NCBI GenBank assembly: GCA_030645355.1
Contig: JAUSNJ010000127.1
Span: 1-64,000, forward strand
DNA: 64,000 nucleotides
Direction: 5' to 3'
Origin: Rhodoferax sp.
GTDB lineage: Bacteria; Pseudomonadota; Gammaproteobacteria; Burkholderiales; Burkholderiaceae_C
Numbering within the stretch: position 1 is the stretch's first letter; every line of letters starts with the position of its first letter. The position numbers and the translations under genes are program-made. The notes below the pieces were generated by a model. The model was not told where the DNA came from. It searched no databases and was given only the letters and a program-made list of their open reading frames with translations. Shown here piece after piece: positions 1-7,831 of the stretch.

Positions 1-175
1 TGTCCCAGAAAATCTGGAGCACATAGCGCTCGCTGTTTTCAATGCCCCTGTTGACCTTGTAGCCTTGAAACCCTTTGGCCTCAGAAATAACGGTTTTCAA
101 GCCACGCTGGATGGCCTCTTCAAAGGCGGCGTTCTGGCCAGGGTGAATGCGGATGTCGGCAAGTTCGAGGATCAT
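1..175 (-). CDS. Antibiotic biosynthesis monooxygenase (ABM)-domain protein, partial
   Basis: The minus strand reads from an ATG at 173-175 off the left edge, so only the first 58 residues are visible. The start (MILELADIRIHPGQ) followed by a segment like 'FEEAIQRGLK' and 'VLQIFWD' matches small ferredoxin-fold ABM/YgiN-type proteins, which usually have about 100 residues. Such proteins act as heme- or quinol-linked monooxygenases or as structural homologues, and the substrate cannot be told. It is divergent from ycaO, with about 90 bases between the two starts. The family call is fairly good; the function is open. Confidence 0.6.
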   Translation of the reverse strand, partial: MILELADIRIHPGQNAAFEEAIQRGLKTVISEAKGFQGYKVNRGIENSERYVLQIFWD

Positions 176-264
176 GAAAGTCTTTCAGGCAGTGGTTGTT
201 ATGGGCGGGTGGCTAAGTCTACCGCCGGCCGTGGCGGAGGGTGGAGTTTGGTATGCTGGGATCC

Positions 265-2013
265 ATGCAAACCGAAAACTTTATCCCAGGCAAAGACGCC
301 TCGCTCGAATCCACCATCAAGACCCTGCAAGCCAAGCTGCAGGCGCTCGGTTTTCATATTGAGGAAAGATCCTGGCTCAACCCAGTCGATGGCATCTGGT
401 CGGTGCATATTCGTGACCGCGATTGCCCGCTGTTGTTCACCAATGGCAAGGGCGCTACCCGCCTGGCCTGCCTGGCCAGTGCCCTGGGCGAGTTTTTTGA
501 ACGCCTTTCCACCAATTATTTCTGGACGCATTACTACCTGGGACCCAAAGTGGCCGATCGCCACCATGTGCATTACCCGCAGGAGCGCTGGTTTGAGCCC
601 GGCAAAGACGGCAGCTGGCCGGCTGGTCTGCTGACCCCGGGCTTGCAGAAGTTCTACAACCCCGAAGCCAATATCGACGCCAGCAGTCTGGTGGAGTTCA
701 ATTCCGGCAACGTCGAGCGGGGCATTTGTGCCATTCCCTACGTGCGCCAGCGCGATGACGTGACCGTCTATTTCCCGGTCAACATCATTGGCAACCTGTA
801 TGTCAGCAACGGCATGTCGGCCGGCAACACGGCGCCCGAGGCGCGCACGCAGGCCCTGTCCGAAATCTTCGAGCGATACGCCAAGTTCCGCATCATCAGC
901 GAAGGCCTGTGCCTGCCGGATGTGCCGCAAGACGTGATCAACCGCTACCCGCGCATTGCCGCCGGCATCCAGGGCCTGCGCGATGCGGGCTTTGGCATTC
1001 TGGTGAAGGACGCCTCGCTGGGTGGCCAGTTCCCGGTGATGAATGTGACCCTGCTGAACCCGCACGACCAGGGCTGCTTCGCCAGCTTCGGCGCGCACCC
1101 GCGCTTCGAGATTGCGCTGGAGCGCGCACTGACCGAGCTGCTGCAGGGCCGCGCGCTGGATGCGCTGGGCGGCTTCCCCGCGCCGGGTTTTGATCTGGAA
1201 GAGATTGCCAGCTCGCCGAATATCGAAATCCACTTCGTGGACTCCAGCGGCCTGATCCACTGGAACTTTTTGAGCAGCCAGAGCGACTTCCCCTTCCACG
1301 ACTGGAACTTCAGCAGCACCACAGCCGAGGATTACGCCTGGTCGGTGGCCGCGATCCACCAGCTGGGCTTTGACATCTACGTGGCCGACTTCCAACACCT
1401 GGGCGTCTACGCCTGCCGCATCATCGTGCCCGGCATGTCGGAGATTTATCCGGTGGACGAGCTGGAGTGGGAGAACAACAGCATTGCCAACGCCATCCGC
1501 GAAGCGATCCTGAACCTGAGCGATCTGGACCACGACGAGTGCAGCGACCTGCTGGAAACACTCAACGACAGTGGCCTGACCGATGACCGACTGGTGGCCG
1601 CGCTGATTGGTCTGGCCCCGGGGGATAACCCGTTCTGGAAAGACCTGCGCGTGGGTGAACTCAAGACCCTGCTGGCGTTGGCCCTGGCCGACGGCCAGGC
1701 CACTGCCGAAGGCTGCGAATGGGTGCGCCAGTTCGGCCAGGTCAACCCGGCGCGCAGCCAGATCTACGCCTGCATTGAAACCCTGCAACAGCTCGACGCG
1801 CATGCCGATGTTGCGCACTTCAAGTCTGGCCTGCAGAGCATATACAGCGCCCAGACCTTGCAGCAGGCACGCGCCCTGCTGAACGGCGAGCTTCGCTTCT
1901 TTGGCGAACCCTCACCCGGGCTGAGTCTGGCGGGTTGCGACATGCACCAGCGCCTGTTGGCGGCCTACGGCAAGCTGCACCCCAGTACCGTAGCCAGCGT
2001 GCCTGCCGCATGA
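265..2013 (+). CDS. ycaO: YcaO-type ribosomal protein S12 methylthiotransferase accessory factor
   Basis: A 582-residue YcaO-domain protein. The start at ATG 265 gives MQTENFIPGKDASLE, which lines up with the E. coli YcaO N-terminus (about 586 aa); the upstream GTG 241 and ATG 253 are less likely. Conserved YcaO blocks are visible: FTNGKGATRLACLASALGE near residue 60, and NSGNVERGICAIPYVRQRDD and ALSEIFERY between about 150 and 210. The C-terminal third is helical and TPR-like, as in E. coli YcaO. The E. coli family member helps RimO beta-methylthiolate ribosomal protein S12; YcaO domains phosphorylate amide backbones using ATP. No azole-peptide biosynthesis partners lie nearby, which favours the housekeeping role. 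The stop overlaps the start of the RIO kinase (ATGA). Confidence 0.88.
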   Translation: MQTENFIPGKDASLESTIKTLQAKLQALGFHIEERSWLNPVDGIWSVHIRDRDCPLLFTNGKGATRLACLASALGEFFERLSTNYFWTHYYLGPKVADRHHVHYPQERWFEPGKDGSWPAGLLTPGLQKFYNPEANIDASSLVEFNSGNVERGICAIPYVRQRDDVTVYFPVNIIGNLYVSNGMSAGNTAPEARTQALSEIFERYAKFRIISEGLCLPDVPQDVINRYPRIAAGIQGLRDAGFGILVKDASLGGQFPVMNVTLLNPHDQGCFASFGAHPRFEIALERALTELLQGRALDALGGFPAPGFDLEEIASSPNIEIHFVDSSGLIHWNFLSSQSDFPFHDWNFSSTTAEDYAWSVAAIHQLGFDIYVADFQHLGVYACRIIVPGMSEIYPVDELEWENNSIANAIREAILNLSDLDHDECSDLLETLNDSGLTDDRLVAALIGLAPGDNPFWKDLRVGELKTLLALALADGQATAEGCEWVRQFGQVNPARSQIYACIETLQQLDAHADVAHFKSGLQSIYSAQTLQQARALLNGELRFFGEPSPGLSLAGCDMHQRLLAAYGKLHPSTVASVPAA

Positions 2014-2861
2014 AGACGCCCGAACGTCTGGAGCCTCTGGTAGCCGACGGGCTGATCGACACCGTGGTACGCCAGCTCATGAGTGGCAAAGAGGCCATGG
2101 TCTTTGTTGTGCGCAGTGGCGACGAGGTACTGTGTGCCAAGGTCTACAAGGAAGCCAACAAGCGCAGCTTTCGCCAGGCGGTGGACTACACGGAGGGTCG
2201 CAAGGTCAAGAACAGCCGCCAGGCCCGCGCCATGGCCAAGGGCACCCGTTTTGGCCGCCAGGAGCAGGAGGCTGCCTGGCAGCACGCCGAGGTGGATGCG
2301 CTGCACCGCCTGGCCGACGCTGGTGTGCGCGTGCCCAAACCCTACAACTTCCACGAAGGCGTGCTGTTGATGGAGCTGGTGACCGGTGCGGATGGCATGC
2401 CCGCACCGCGGCTGAACGACGTGGTGCTCAGCGAGGAAACTGCCCGCACCTACCATGCCTTCCTGATCCGTCAGGTGGTGCTGATGCTGTGCGCCGGCAT
2501 CGTTCATGGTGACCTGTCGGAATACAACATACTGGTGGACGCGCAAGGCCCTGTCATCATCGACCTGCCGCAGGCCATTGATGCGGCCGCCAACAACAAC
2601 GCTGCCCGCTTGCTGCAGCGTGACGTGGAAAATCTGGCGACTTACTTCGGCCAGTTTGCGCCAGACCTGTTGCGTACCGACTATGGCCGCGAGATCTGGT
2701 CGCTGTACGAGACCGCTGCGCTATACCCCGATACCGTGCTCACCGGGCAGTTCAAGCGTGTGGAAAAGCCGACCGACCTGAAGGCCGTGATGCGGGTGAT
2801 CGATGCCGCGCGGGATGAAGAAGCGGCGCGACTTGCGCGCATGCACGGAACTGCGCCTTAG
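2010..2861 (+). CDS. RIO-family serine/threonine protein kinase
   Basis: A 283-residue atypical protein kinase. The ATG at 2010 shares four bases with the ycaO stop, so translation is probably coupled; longer starts inside ycaO are unlikely. RIO motifs are visible: nucleotide-binding 'GKEAMVFVV' near residue 27 with the lysine of 'CAKVYK', the catalytic loop HGDLSEYN near 165, and the metal-binding aspartate in IIDLPQAID near 185. RIO kinases of archaea and eukaryotes act in small-subunit ribosome maturation; the bacterial targets are poorly known. The pairing with ycaO hints at a ribosome-related role (inference). Confidence 0.85.
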   Translation: MKTPERLEPLVADGLIDTVVRQLMSGKEAMVFVVRSGDEVLCAKVYKEANKRSFRQAVDYTEGRKVKNSRQARAMAKGTRFGRQEQEAAWQHAEVDALHRLADAGVRVPKPYNFHEGVLLMELVTGADGMPAPRLNDVVLSEETARTYHAFLIRQVVLMLCAGIVHGDLSEYNILVDAQGPVIIDLPQAIDAAANNNAARLLQRDVENLATYFGQFAPDLLRTDYGREIWSLYETAALYPDTVLTGQFKRVEKPTDLKAVMRVIDAARDEEAARLARMHGTAP

Positions 2862-2883
2862 GAGCGGTTGCCCTTCTGTTCCG

Positions 2884-3717
2884 TTAACGGGCCCGGGCCC
2901 GCTCAAACAAGGGCATGACCTTGGGTAGGTTGGCCTGAATCTCCGCGATACGGGTTTTGCCCGAGGGGTGGGTGGACAGCCACTGCGGCGGCGCACCCTT
3001 GCTGGCGGCGCCCATTTTTTGCCACAACGTGACACCCGCCCGGGGGTCAAAACCGGCACGCGCTGCCAATTCCATGCCCACCAGATCGGCCTCGGATTCG
3101 TCTTCGCGGCCGAACTCCAGCGTCAACAGGTTGGCGCCGCCGCTGGCAATGCCGTCGGTCAGGCGCGGGTCAATGCCAAAGAAGCTGGCCGCCAACGCGC
3201 CACCAATGCGTGCGGCCCCGTGGGTCACCGCGCTCTTGCCCATGCGCTCACGGGCGTGCTCACGCAGGGCATGGGCAATCTCGTGACCCATGACCATGGC
3301 TACTTCGTCATCGGTCAGCTGCAACTGCTGCAGGATACCGGTGTAAAACGCGATCTTGCCACCCGGCATGCAGTAGGCGTTGATCTGGCTGGAGCCAATC
3401 AGGTTGACCTCCCACTGCCAGTTGCGCGCACGCGGATTCCACTCCAGCGCAAATGGAATGATTTTATGGGCTATGGCGCGAAGCCGCAGCACCTGGGCAT
3501 TGTCTTTGGGCGCCAGCGCCCGCTTGCTGTCGGCCTGGGTCAGCATTTGAAGGTACTGCTGTGCGGCCGAACGCTCCACCTGCTCAGCCGGCACCAGTTT
3601 GGCAAAAGACGAGGTGTTGCCCACGTCCACGCCTTCGCGGGCATTTGCATGTGGCGCAATTCCGGACAACGCGAACGCGAAAACCGCGGCAGCGAACAGA
3701 TCAGAACCAAATTTCAT
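2884..3717 (-). CDS. M48-family periplasmic metallopeptidase
   Basis: A 277-residue protein with an N-terminal signal peptide ending near 'PHANA'. It carries the zinc motif HEIAH (about residues 142-146, inside 'VMGHEIAHALREH') and the third-ligand helix 'EDESEADLVG' about 60 residues later, which is the M48B/LoiP-BepA style of small M48 peptidase. Such enzymes degrade misfolded outer-membrane or periplasmic proteins. The start at 3717 is set by an upstream GGAGGAA ribosome site. Only 17 bases separate this start from the divergent ampG-like start, so each promoter must reach into the other gene. It lies near a Cpx-like system that could control it (inference). Confidence 0.85.
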   Translation of the reverse strand: MKFGSDLFAAAVFAFALSGIAPHANAREGVDVGNTSSFAKLVPAEQVERSAAQQYLQMLTQADSKRALAPKDNAQVLRLRAIAHKIIPFALEWNPRARNWQWEVNLIGSSQINAYCMPGGKIAFYTGILQQLQLTDDEVAMVMGHEIAHALREHARERMGKSAVTHGAARIGGALAASFFGIDPRLTDGIASGGANLLTLEFGREDESEADLVGMELAARAGFDPRAGVTLWQKMGAASKGAPPQWLSTHPSGKTRIAEIQANLPKVMPLFERARAR

Positions 3718-3734
3718 AACGGTATTATTCCTCC

Positions 3735-5099
3735 ATGACCCCACCAACGCCCGGCACCCCTCCATTGGCTGACAAGCCGTCATGGATTGACACCCTGAAG
3801 GTGTACCTGGAACCAGCCCCCTTGCGCATGCTGTCGCTGGGGTTTTCAGCCGGCTTGCCACTGGCCCTGGTATTTGGCACCTTCTTTTTCTGGCTGCGCG
3901 AAGCAGGCGTTGACCGCACCACCATTGGCTATTTGAGCTGGGTCGGCATGGCCTACACGTTCAAATGGACCTGGTCGCCGCTGGTTGATCGCCTGCCCAT
4001 TCCCATCCTCACACGCGCCCTGGGGCGTCGACGCAGTTGGCTCGTGGTGTCACAACTGGTAATCGCTGGCGGTTTGGTGGGCATGGCCTTCAATGACCCC
4101 AAATTGGCGTTGCTACCCGCCGTGTGGTGTGCGATTGCGGTCGCGTTTGGTTCCGCCACCCAGGACATTGCATTGGACGCCTTCCGGATTGAATCGGCTG
4201 ACAGCGAGCACCAGGCCGCCCTGTCGGCCACCTATTTGGCCGGTTACCGCCTCGCCATGATCTGGTCGGGCGCAGGCGCCCTGGTCGTAGCGGCGCGGGC
4301 CGAGGTGCCCAATGCGGCGCTGTACCAGCACGACGCATGGCAGACGGCCTATCTGGTGATGGCGGCCAGCATGCTGCCGGGGCTTTTGACCGTGTTCCTG
4401 TCCACGGAGCCCGTCCACCGGGTGCTTCCCGTCAGTCGCAACGCGATGGAATGGCTCAAGGGGGCGTTAGTGGAGCCCTTTGCCGACTTCCTGAAACGCT
4501 ATGGGCGCCAGGCATTGTTGATCTTGGCGCTGATTGCGGTGTACCGCATCAGTGATGTGGTGCTTGGCATCATGGCGTATCCGTTTTTTGTGGATATGGG
4601 ATTTACCAAGGAGGAAGTCGCTGCCGTCAGCAAGGTCTACGGTGTCATCATGACCCTGGCCGGTGCTTTCTTGGGCGGCGCCATGGCTTTGCGCTTTGGC
4701 GTGATGCGGGTGCTGATGCTCGGCGCGCTGCTGAGTGCGGCCAGCAACCTGTTGTACGGTTGGTTGAGCACCCGCGGCCACGACCTTGGCGCGCTGATGT
4801 TCGTGATTTCGGCCGACAATTTGGCCGGCGGCATTGCCACGTCGGCCTTCATCGCCTACATGTCCTCACTGACCAATGTGAACTACTCGGCGACGCAATA
4901 CGCCCTGTTCAGCTCCATGATGCTGCTCCTGCCCAAGTTTCTGGCGGGCTATTCGGGATGGTTTGTGGACCAATACGGTTACAACAGCTTCTTTATGACC
5001 ACGGCCCTGATGGGCGTACCCGTTGTCGGGCTGGTCTGGCTGGCCATGCGATCCAAATCGCCGTCTAGCCCTCGTGAAACGGTCGCCAATGGCTCCTGA
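3735..5099 (+). CDS. ampG: AmpG-type major facilitator permease
   Basis: A 454-residue membrane protein with about 12 hydrophobic segments. The block 'LGFSAGLPLALVFGTFFFWL' followed by 'TIGYLSWVGMAYTFKWTWSP' matches the AmpG signature of loop and helices 1-2, and 'SATQDIALDAFRIE' matches the conserved helix-4 segment. AmpG imports anhydro-muropeptides from the periplasm for peptidoglycan recycling; close MFS relatives carry other substrates, so the substrate is inferred. The start has no clear Shine-Dalgarno and is only 17 bases from the divergent peptidase start. The last residues and the stop codon lie in a sequence resembling the dispersed AGCCCTCGT element. Confidence 0.8.
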   Translation: MTPPTPGTPPLADKPSWIDTLKVYLEPAPLRMLSLGFSAGLPLALVFGTFFFWLREAGVDRTTIGYLSWVGMAYTFKWTWSPLVDRLPIPILTRALGRRRSWLVVSQLVIAGGLVGMAFNDPKLALLPAVWCAIAVAFGSATQDIALDAFRIESADSEHQAALSATYLAGYRLAMIWSGAGALVVAARAEVPNAALYQHDAWQTAYLVMAASMLPGLLTVFLSTEPVHRVLPVSRNAMEWLKGALVEPFADFLKRYGRQALLILALIAVYRISDVVLGIMAYPFFVDMGFTKEEVAAVSKVYGVIMTLAGAFLGGAMALRFGVMRVLMLGALLSAASNLLYGWLSTRGHDLGALMFVISADNLAGGIATSAFIAYMSSLTNVNYSATQYALFSSMMLLLPKFLAGYSGWFVDQYGYNSFFMTTALMGVPVVGLVWLAMRSKSPSSPRETVANGS

Positions 5100-5124
5100 T
5101 TTGATAGCGAGTGGTGTGTAGCTA
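5066..5124 (+). repeat. Degenerate copy of the AGCCCTCGT dispersed palindromic element
   Basis: TAGCCCTCGTGAAAC is followed about 30 bases later by TTGATAGC and then GTAGCTAC. This matches the order of blocks in the better copies near 10.9, 22.3 and 58.0 kb. It covers the last codons and the stop of the ampG-like gene. The copy is decayed and its membership is tentative. Confidence 0.4.
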
Positions 5125-5164
5125 CGCGGCGCGACAAGGGACGCTACGCTGCCGCCAGGCGGTG

Positions 5165-5179
5165 TTTACCAAACTTTAC
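5165..5179 (-). promoter_or_regulatory. CpxR-box-like direct repeat (GTAAA-N5-GTAAA)
   Basis: The plus strand reads TTTAC-CAAAC-TTTAC, so the minus strand is GTAAAGTTTGGTAAA. This is exactly the enterobacterial CpxR consensus of two GTAAA half-sites five bases apart. It lies 56 bases upstream of the start of a CpxR-like response regulator, where autoregulation would be expected. That it works here is inference. Confidence 0.6.
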
Positions 5180-5234
5180 AGAAGCTTCAGACGGCGCGCA
5201 TACGGGTCTGGGTGCCCGGCGCTAGACTGCACCC

Positions 5235-5951
5235 ATGAGCCACAACCTGTTGATGATTGAAGACGATGCCCGCCTGGCCGCCATGGTGGCGCAGTACCTG
5301 GAGCAATCCGGTTTTTCCGTCCGTTGTGCTGGCGATGGCCAAAGCGGCCTGGAACAGCTGAACACGCCGACCAAAGGAGCCACCACCGATCTGGTCATTC
5401 TGGATCTGATGCTGCCCGACATGGATGGCCTGGAAGTATGTCGCCGTATCCGCGCGTTGCCGACCAGCCTGGCGCAGGTTCCCGTGCTGATGTTGACCGC
5501 CAAGGGGGACGCTATGGACCGCATCATTGGCCTCGAAATCGGTGCCGACGACTACCTGCCCAAGCCGTTCGAACCCCGCGAATTGCTGGCCCGCATCCGC
5601 GCCGTATTGCGCCGCCGGGTAGAGAGCCCCGCCACCGACCATTTGACGTTGCGCTTTGGCGGATTGGAAATCGACCGTGATGCCCGCAGTGTGTCCATTC
5701 AGGGTGCGCCCTGCGAGCTGACCTCGTACCAGTTTGATTTATTGGTTGCTTTGGCGGAGCGTGCCGGGCGCGTGCTCACGCGGGACCAGATCATGGAAGC
5801 CGTGCGGGGGCGTGAACTGGACGCCTTTGACCGGTCCATCGACGTGCACATGGGCCGTATCCGCGCCGCCATCGAGGTCGACCCCAAAACACCCAAACGC
5901 ATTCTGACCGTACGTGGTGTGGGTTATGTGTTCGCGCGCCAGCAGGATTGA
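5235..5951 (+). CDS. cpxR: OmpR/CpxR-family response regulator
   Basis: A 238-residue two-domain regulator. The receiver domain (residues 1-125) has the acidic pair in 'MIEDDARL', the phospho-acceptor Asp near residue 56 in 'VILDLMLPDMDG', and the conserved lysine in 'LPKPFEP' near 109. The C-terminal winged helix (about 135-235) contains 'FDRSIDVHMGRIRAAI', close to the CpxR type. The sensor kinase starts two bases after its stop. A GTAAA-N5-GTAAA site upstream supports the Cpx assignment. In enterobacteria CpxRA senses envelope protein stress; the neighbouring M48 peptidase and AmpG-like permease fit that theme. Confidence 0.75.
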   Translation: MSHNLLMIEDDARLAAMVAQYLEQSGFSVRCAGDGQSGLEQLNTPTKGATTDLVILDLMLPDMDGLEVCRRIRALPTSLAQVPVLMLTAKGDAMDRIIGLEIGADDYLPKPFEPRELLARIRAVLRRRVESPATDHLTLRFGGLEIDRDARSVSIQGAPCELTSYQFDLLVALAERAGRVLTRDQIMEAVRGRELDAFDRSIDVHMGRIRAAIEVDPKTPKRILTVRGVGYVFARQQD

Positions 5952-5953
5952 GC

Positions 5954-7288
5954 ATGAATCGCCTCTACGTCCGCATATGGCTGGCCGTCGTGCTGGCCGT
6001 GGCCGTGCTGACCTTTCTGGTGGGCTGGGCGTGGCGGATGGCGGCAGATCCGCCCTTGCGCGAGGTAGTGGCCCGCAATCAGGCGGGTGAAATCATTGGC
6101 CATGGCCAGGTGCGGCTCAGGCGCCCGCCCACGGAGCCCGGCAACGCCATGCCGCCCAGTGAATTCGGTATGCGGCATCCAACGCCACCACCTGACGGCG
6201 AACGCCCGCCTGACGGCCCCCGTGAAGCAGACACCGCCGATGGCCCGGACCACATCCCCCGCGGCAGATTTGGCGCAGGCCCTGAGTTTGACTTGCGCAT
6301 GCAAGACGGTCAGACCCTGTTCATCCACATGCCGCGTCCACCACAGTCCAGTTGGCGCGCACCGTTCGGCTTCTTCTGGACGCTGGGGCTGGTGGGTATT
6401 GCCGTGGCGTTGGCAACCTATCCCATCGTGCGTCGGCTCACACGTCGGCTGGAAACCCTCCAACACGGCGTGGAACAGTGGGGTGACGGCGACTTGAGCG
6501 TGCGCATTCCGGTAGCGGGTGATGATGAAGTGGGTTTTCTGGCCACCCGCTTTAATCATGCGGCACAGCAAATCGAAACCCTGGTGAACGCCCGGGACGC
6601 GCTACTGGCTTCACAGAAATCACTATTGGCCAACGCCTCCCACGAATTGCGTTCGCCCTTGACCCGCATCCGCATGGGCCTTGAGTTCATGGGCGATCCA
6701 CGGGACGAGGCCAGCGGCAAGGCCAAGGACGAGATCGCCCGCAACATTGGTGAGTTGGACCAGCTGATTGACGAGATCTTGCTGGCCAGCCGCCTGGATG
6801 CCCGAGAGGCAGACCTTGGAACGATTGAACCGGTCGATCTATTGGGTCTGGCAGCTGAAGAATGCGCGCGCACGGATGCCACGCTGGAGACGCGGCTCGA
6901 TGGTGGCGAGCTGATCGTTCCTGGCGTCAGCAAACTGTTGCGCCGCGCCGTGCGCAATTTGCTGGAAAACGCGCGTCGTCATGCTGATGGCCATGCAAGC
7001 TTGACCTTGACGCAGACGGACACCACAGCCTGCATCCAAGTGTGTGACAACGGGCACGGCGTGCCGGAGGCATTTCAGGAGCGTATTTTCGAGCCCTTTT
7101 ACCGTTTGCCCGGCGCCTCCGAACGCGACGGTGGCGTCGGTTTGGGGCTTGCCCTGGTCAAATCCATCGCGCTGCGCCATGGCGGCTCGGTCAGGTGCAG
7201 CAACCGCCCGACGGGGGGCGCGTGTTTTGAAATTCGGCTGCCAAAGCTTGCGTCGGGCGCTCAAAAACCTGTCGAATCGGTCAAATAA
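5954..7288 (+). CDS. cpxA: CpxA-like membrane sensor histidine kinase
   Basis: A 444-residue kinase starting at ATG 5954, two bases after the regulator stop. Layout: transmembrane helix about 8-28; a periplasmic segment about 30-134 that is unusually rich in proline and charged residues (for example 'HPTPPPDGERPPDGPREAD'); a second helix about 136-156; HAMP to about 205; a phospho-acceptor His near 229 in 'ANASHELRSPLTRIR'; and an HATPase domain to the end with N box 'NLLENARRHA' and G boxes 'DNGHGVPE' and 'GGVGLGLALVKS'. The short proline-rich sensor segment differs from E. coli CpxA, so the signal may differ. Confidence 0.75.
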   Translation: MNRLYVRIWLAVVLAVAVLTFLVGWAWRMAADPPLREVVARNQAGEIIGHGQVRLRRPPTEPGNAMPPSEFGMRHPTPPPDGERPPDGPREADTADGPDHIPRGRFGAGPEFDLRMQDGQTLFIHMPRPPQSSWRAPFGFFWTLGLVGIAVALATYPIVRRLTRRLETLQHGVEQWGDGDLSVRIPVAGDDEVGFLATRFNHAAQQIETLVNARDALLASQKSLLANASHELRSPLTRIRMGLEFMGDPRDEASGKAKDEIARNIGELDQLIDEILLASRLDAREADLGTIEPVDLLGLAAEECARTDATLETRLDGGELIVPGVSKLLRRAVRNLLENARRHADGHASLTLTQTDTTACIQVCDNGHGVPEAFQERIFEPFYRLPGASERDGGVGLGLALVKSIALRHGGSVRCSNRPTGGACFEIRLPKLASGAQKPVESVK

Positions 7289-7462
7289 ACGCACGGGATG
7301 CCGATTTTTACAAAAACCCCACAAACAGGGGATACCGGAAAAGCGCCCCCTCCCATACAGTTGACCCCACTGCTGTCACAGTTCATGGGTATCGAAGTCA
7401 ATCCGGTCAAAACCGGGGGCTTTCAAAGGATCCAACGACGTCCCTCTCGGGGGACTTTTACA

Positions 7463-7488
7463 AAGCCACCCTTGGGTGGCTTTTTTTT
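7463..7488 (+). terminator. Rho-independent terminator
   Basis: AGCCACC-CTTG-GGTGGCT forms a 7-bp stem followed by eight T residues. It lies 175 bases after the sensor kinase stop and probably ends that operon. The 174 bases before it (7289-7462) show no gene. Confidence 0.8.
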
Positions 7489-7831
7489 CGCTGGTCAATC
7501 GAGCTGCCACGTAACTTCAACGGGTAACCGTTGTGTTTTGGCTACTTGTTACCACACAGTATCACGATACGAATCCGGTTCAAAGAAACCCGCGTGACGG
7601 ATAGGCGGAAAATACAGCGCGCCCGGGTGGTGCGCAGGGCAAATTGCAGTCACTTATACGGTGCCTTTGTGACTCCAGAATGGTGCGACGCAACAAGCGC
7701 GTAAAGTTTTGATGTGTGGACGCAACACCTTGTTACTAAATGGTAACGAACAGGGTTGACCCGACTGCAAAGGAAACAGTTTCCTCAGTAAAGTCGAAGG
7801 TCGTTTATCTAATTCTTGGAGTTAAATTCTT
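7489..7831 (+). promoter_or_regulatory. Upstream region of the TonB-dependent receptor gene
   Basis: These 343 bases have no convincing ORF and a lower GC content than the surroundings. They hold three inverted repeats: GTAAC/GTTAC around 7526-7552, GTTAC-N6-GTAAC at 7732-7747, and GGAAAC-A-GTTTCC at 7772-7784. A TTGACC lies at 7755 but I cannot place a matching -10. GGAG at 7818 is the ribosome site. The region looks regulatory, but no known riboswitch or operator was recognised. Confidence 0.35.

Noticed and set aside
199-1818. A 539-codon minus-strand frame opposite ycaO
   Set aside because: Shadow of a strongly conserved gene; no recognisable protein features.
265-2013. YcaO as part of an azole/thioamide peptide (RiPP) cluster
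   Set aside because: The protein matches the S12-related YcaO along its full length and no precursor peptide, dehydrogenase or E1-like partner lies nearby.
7755-7785. TTGACC as -35 of a sigma-70 promoter for the receptor gene
   Set aside because: No acceptable -10 at 16-18 bases; the region there is the GGAAAC/GTTTCC palindrome.
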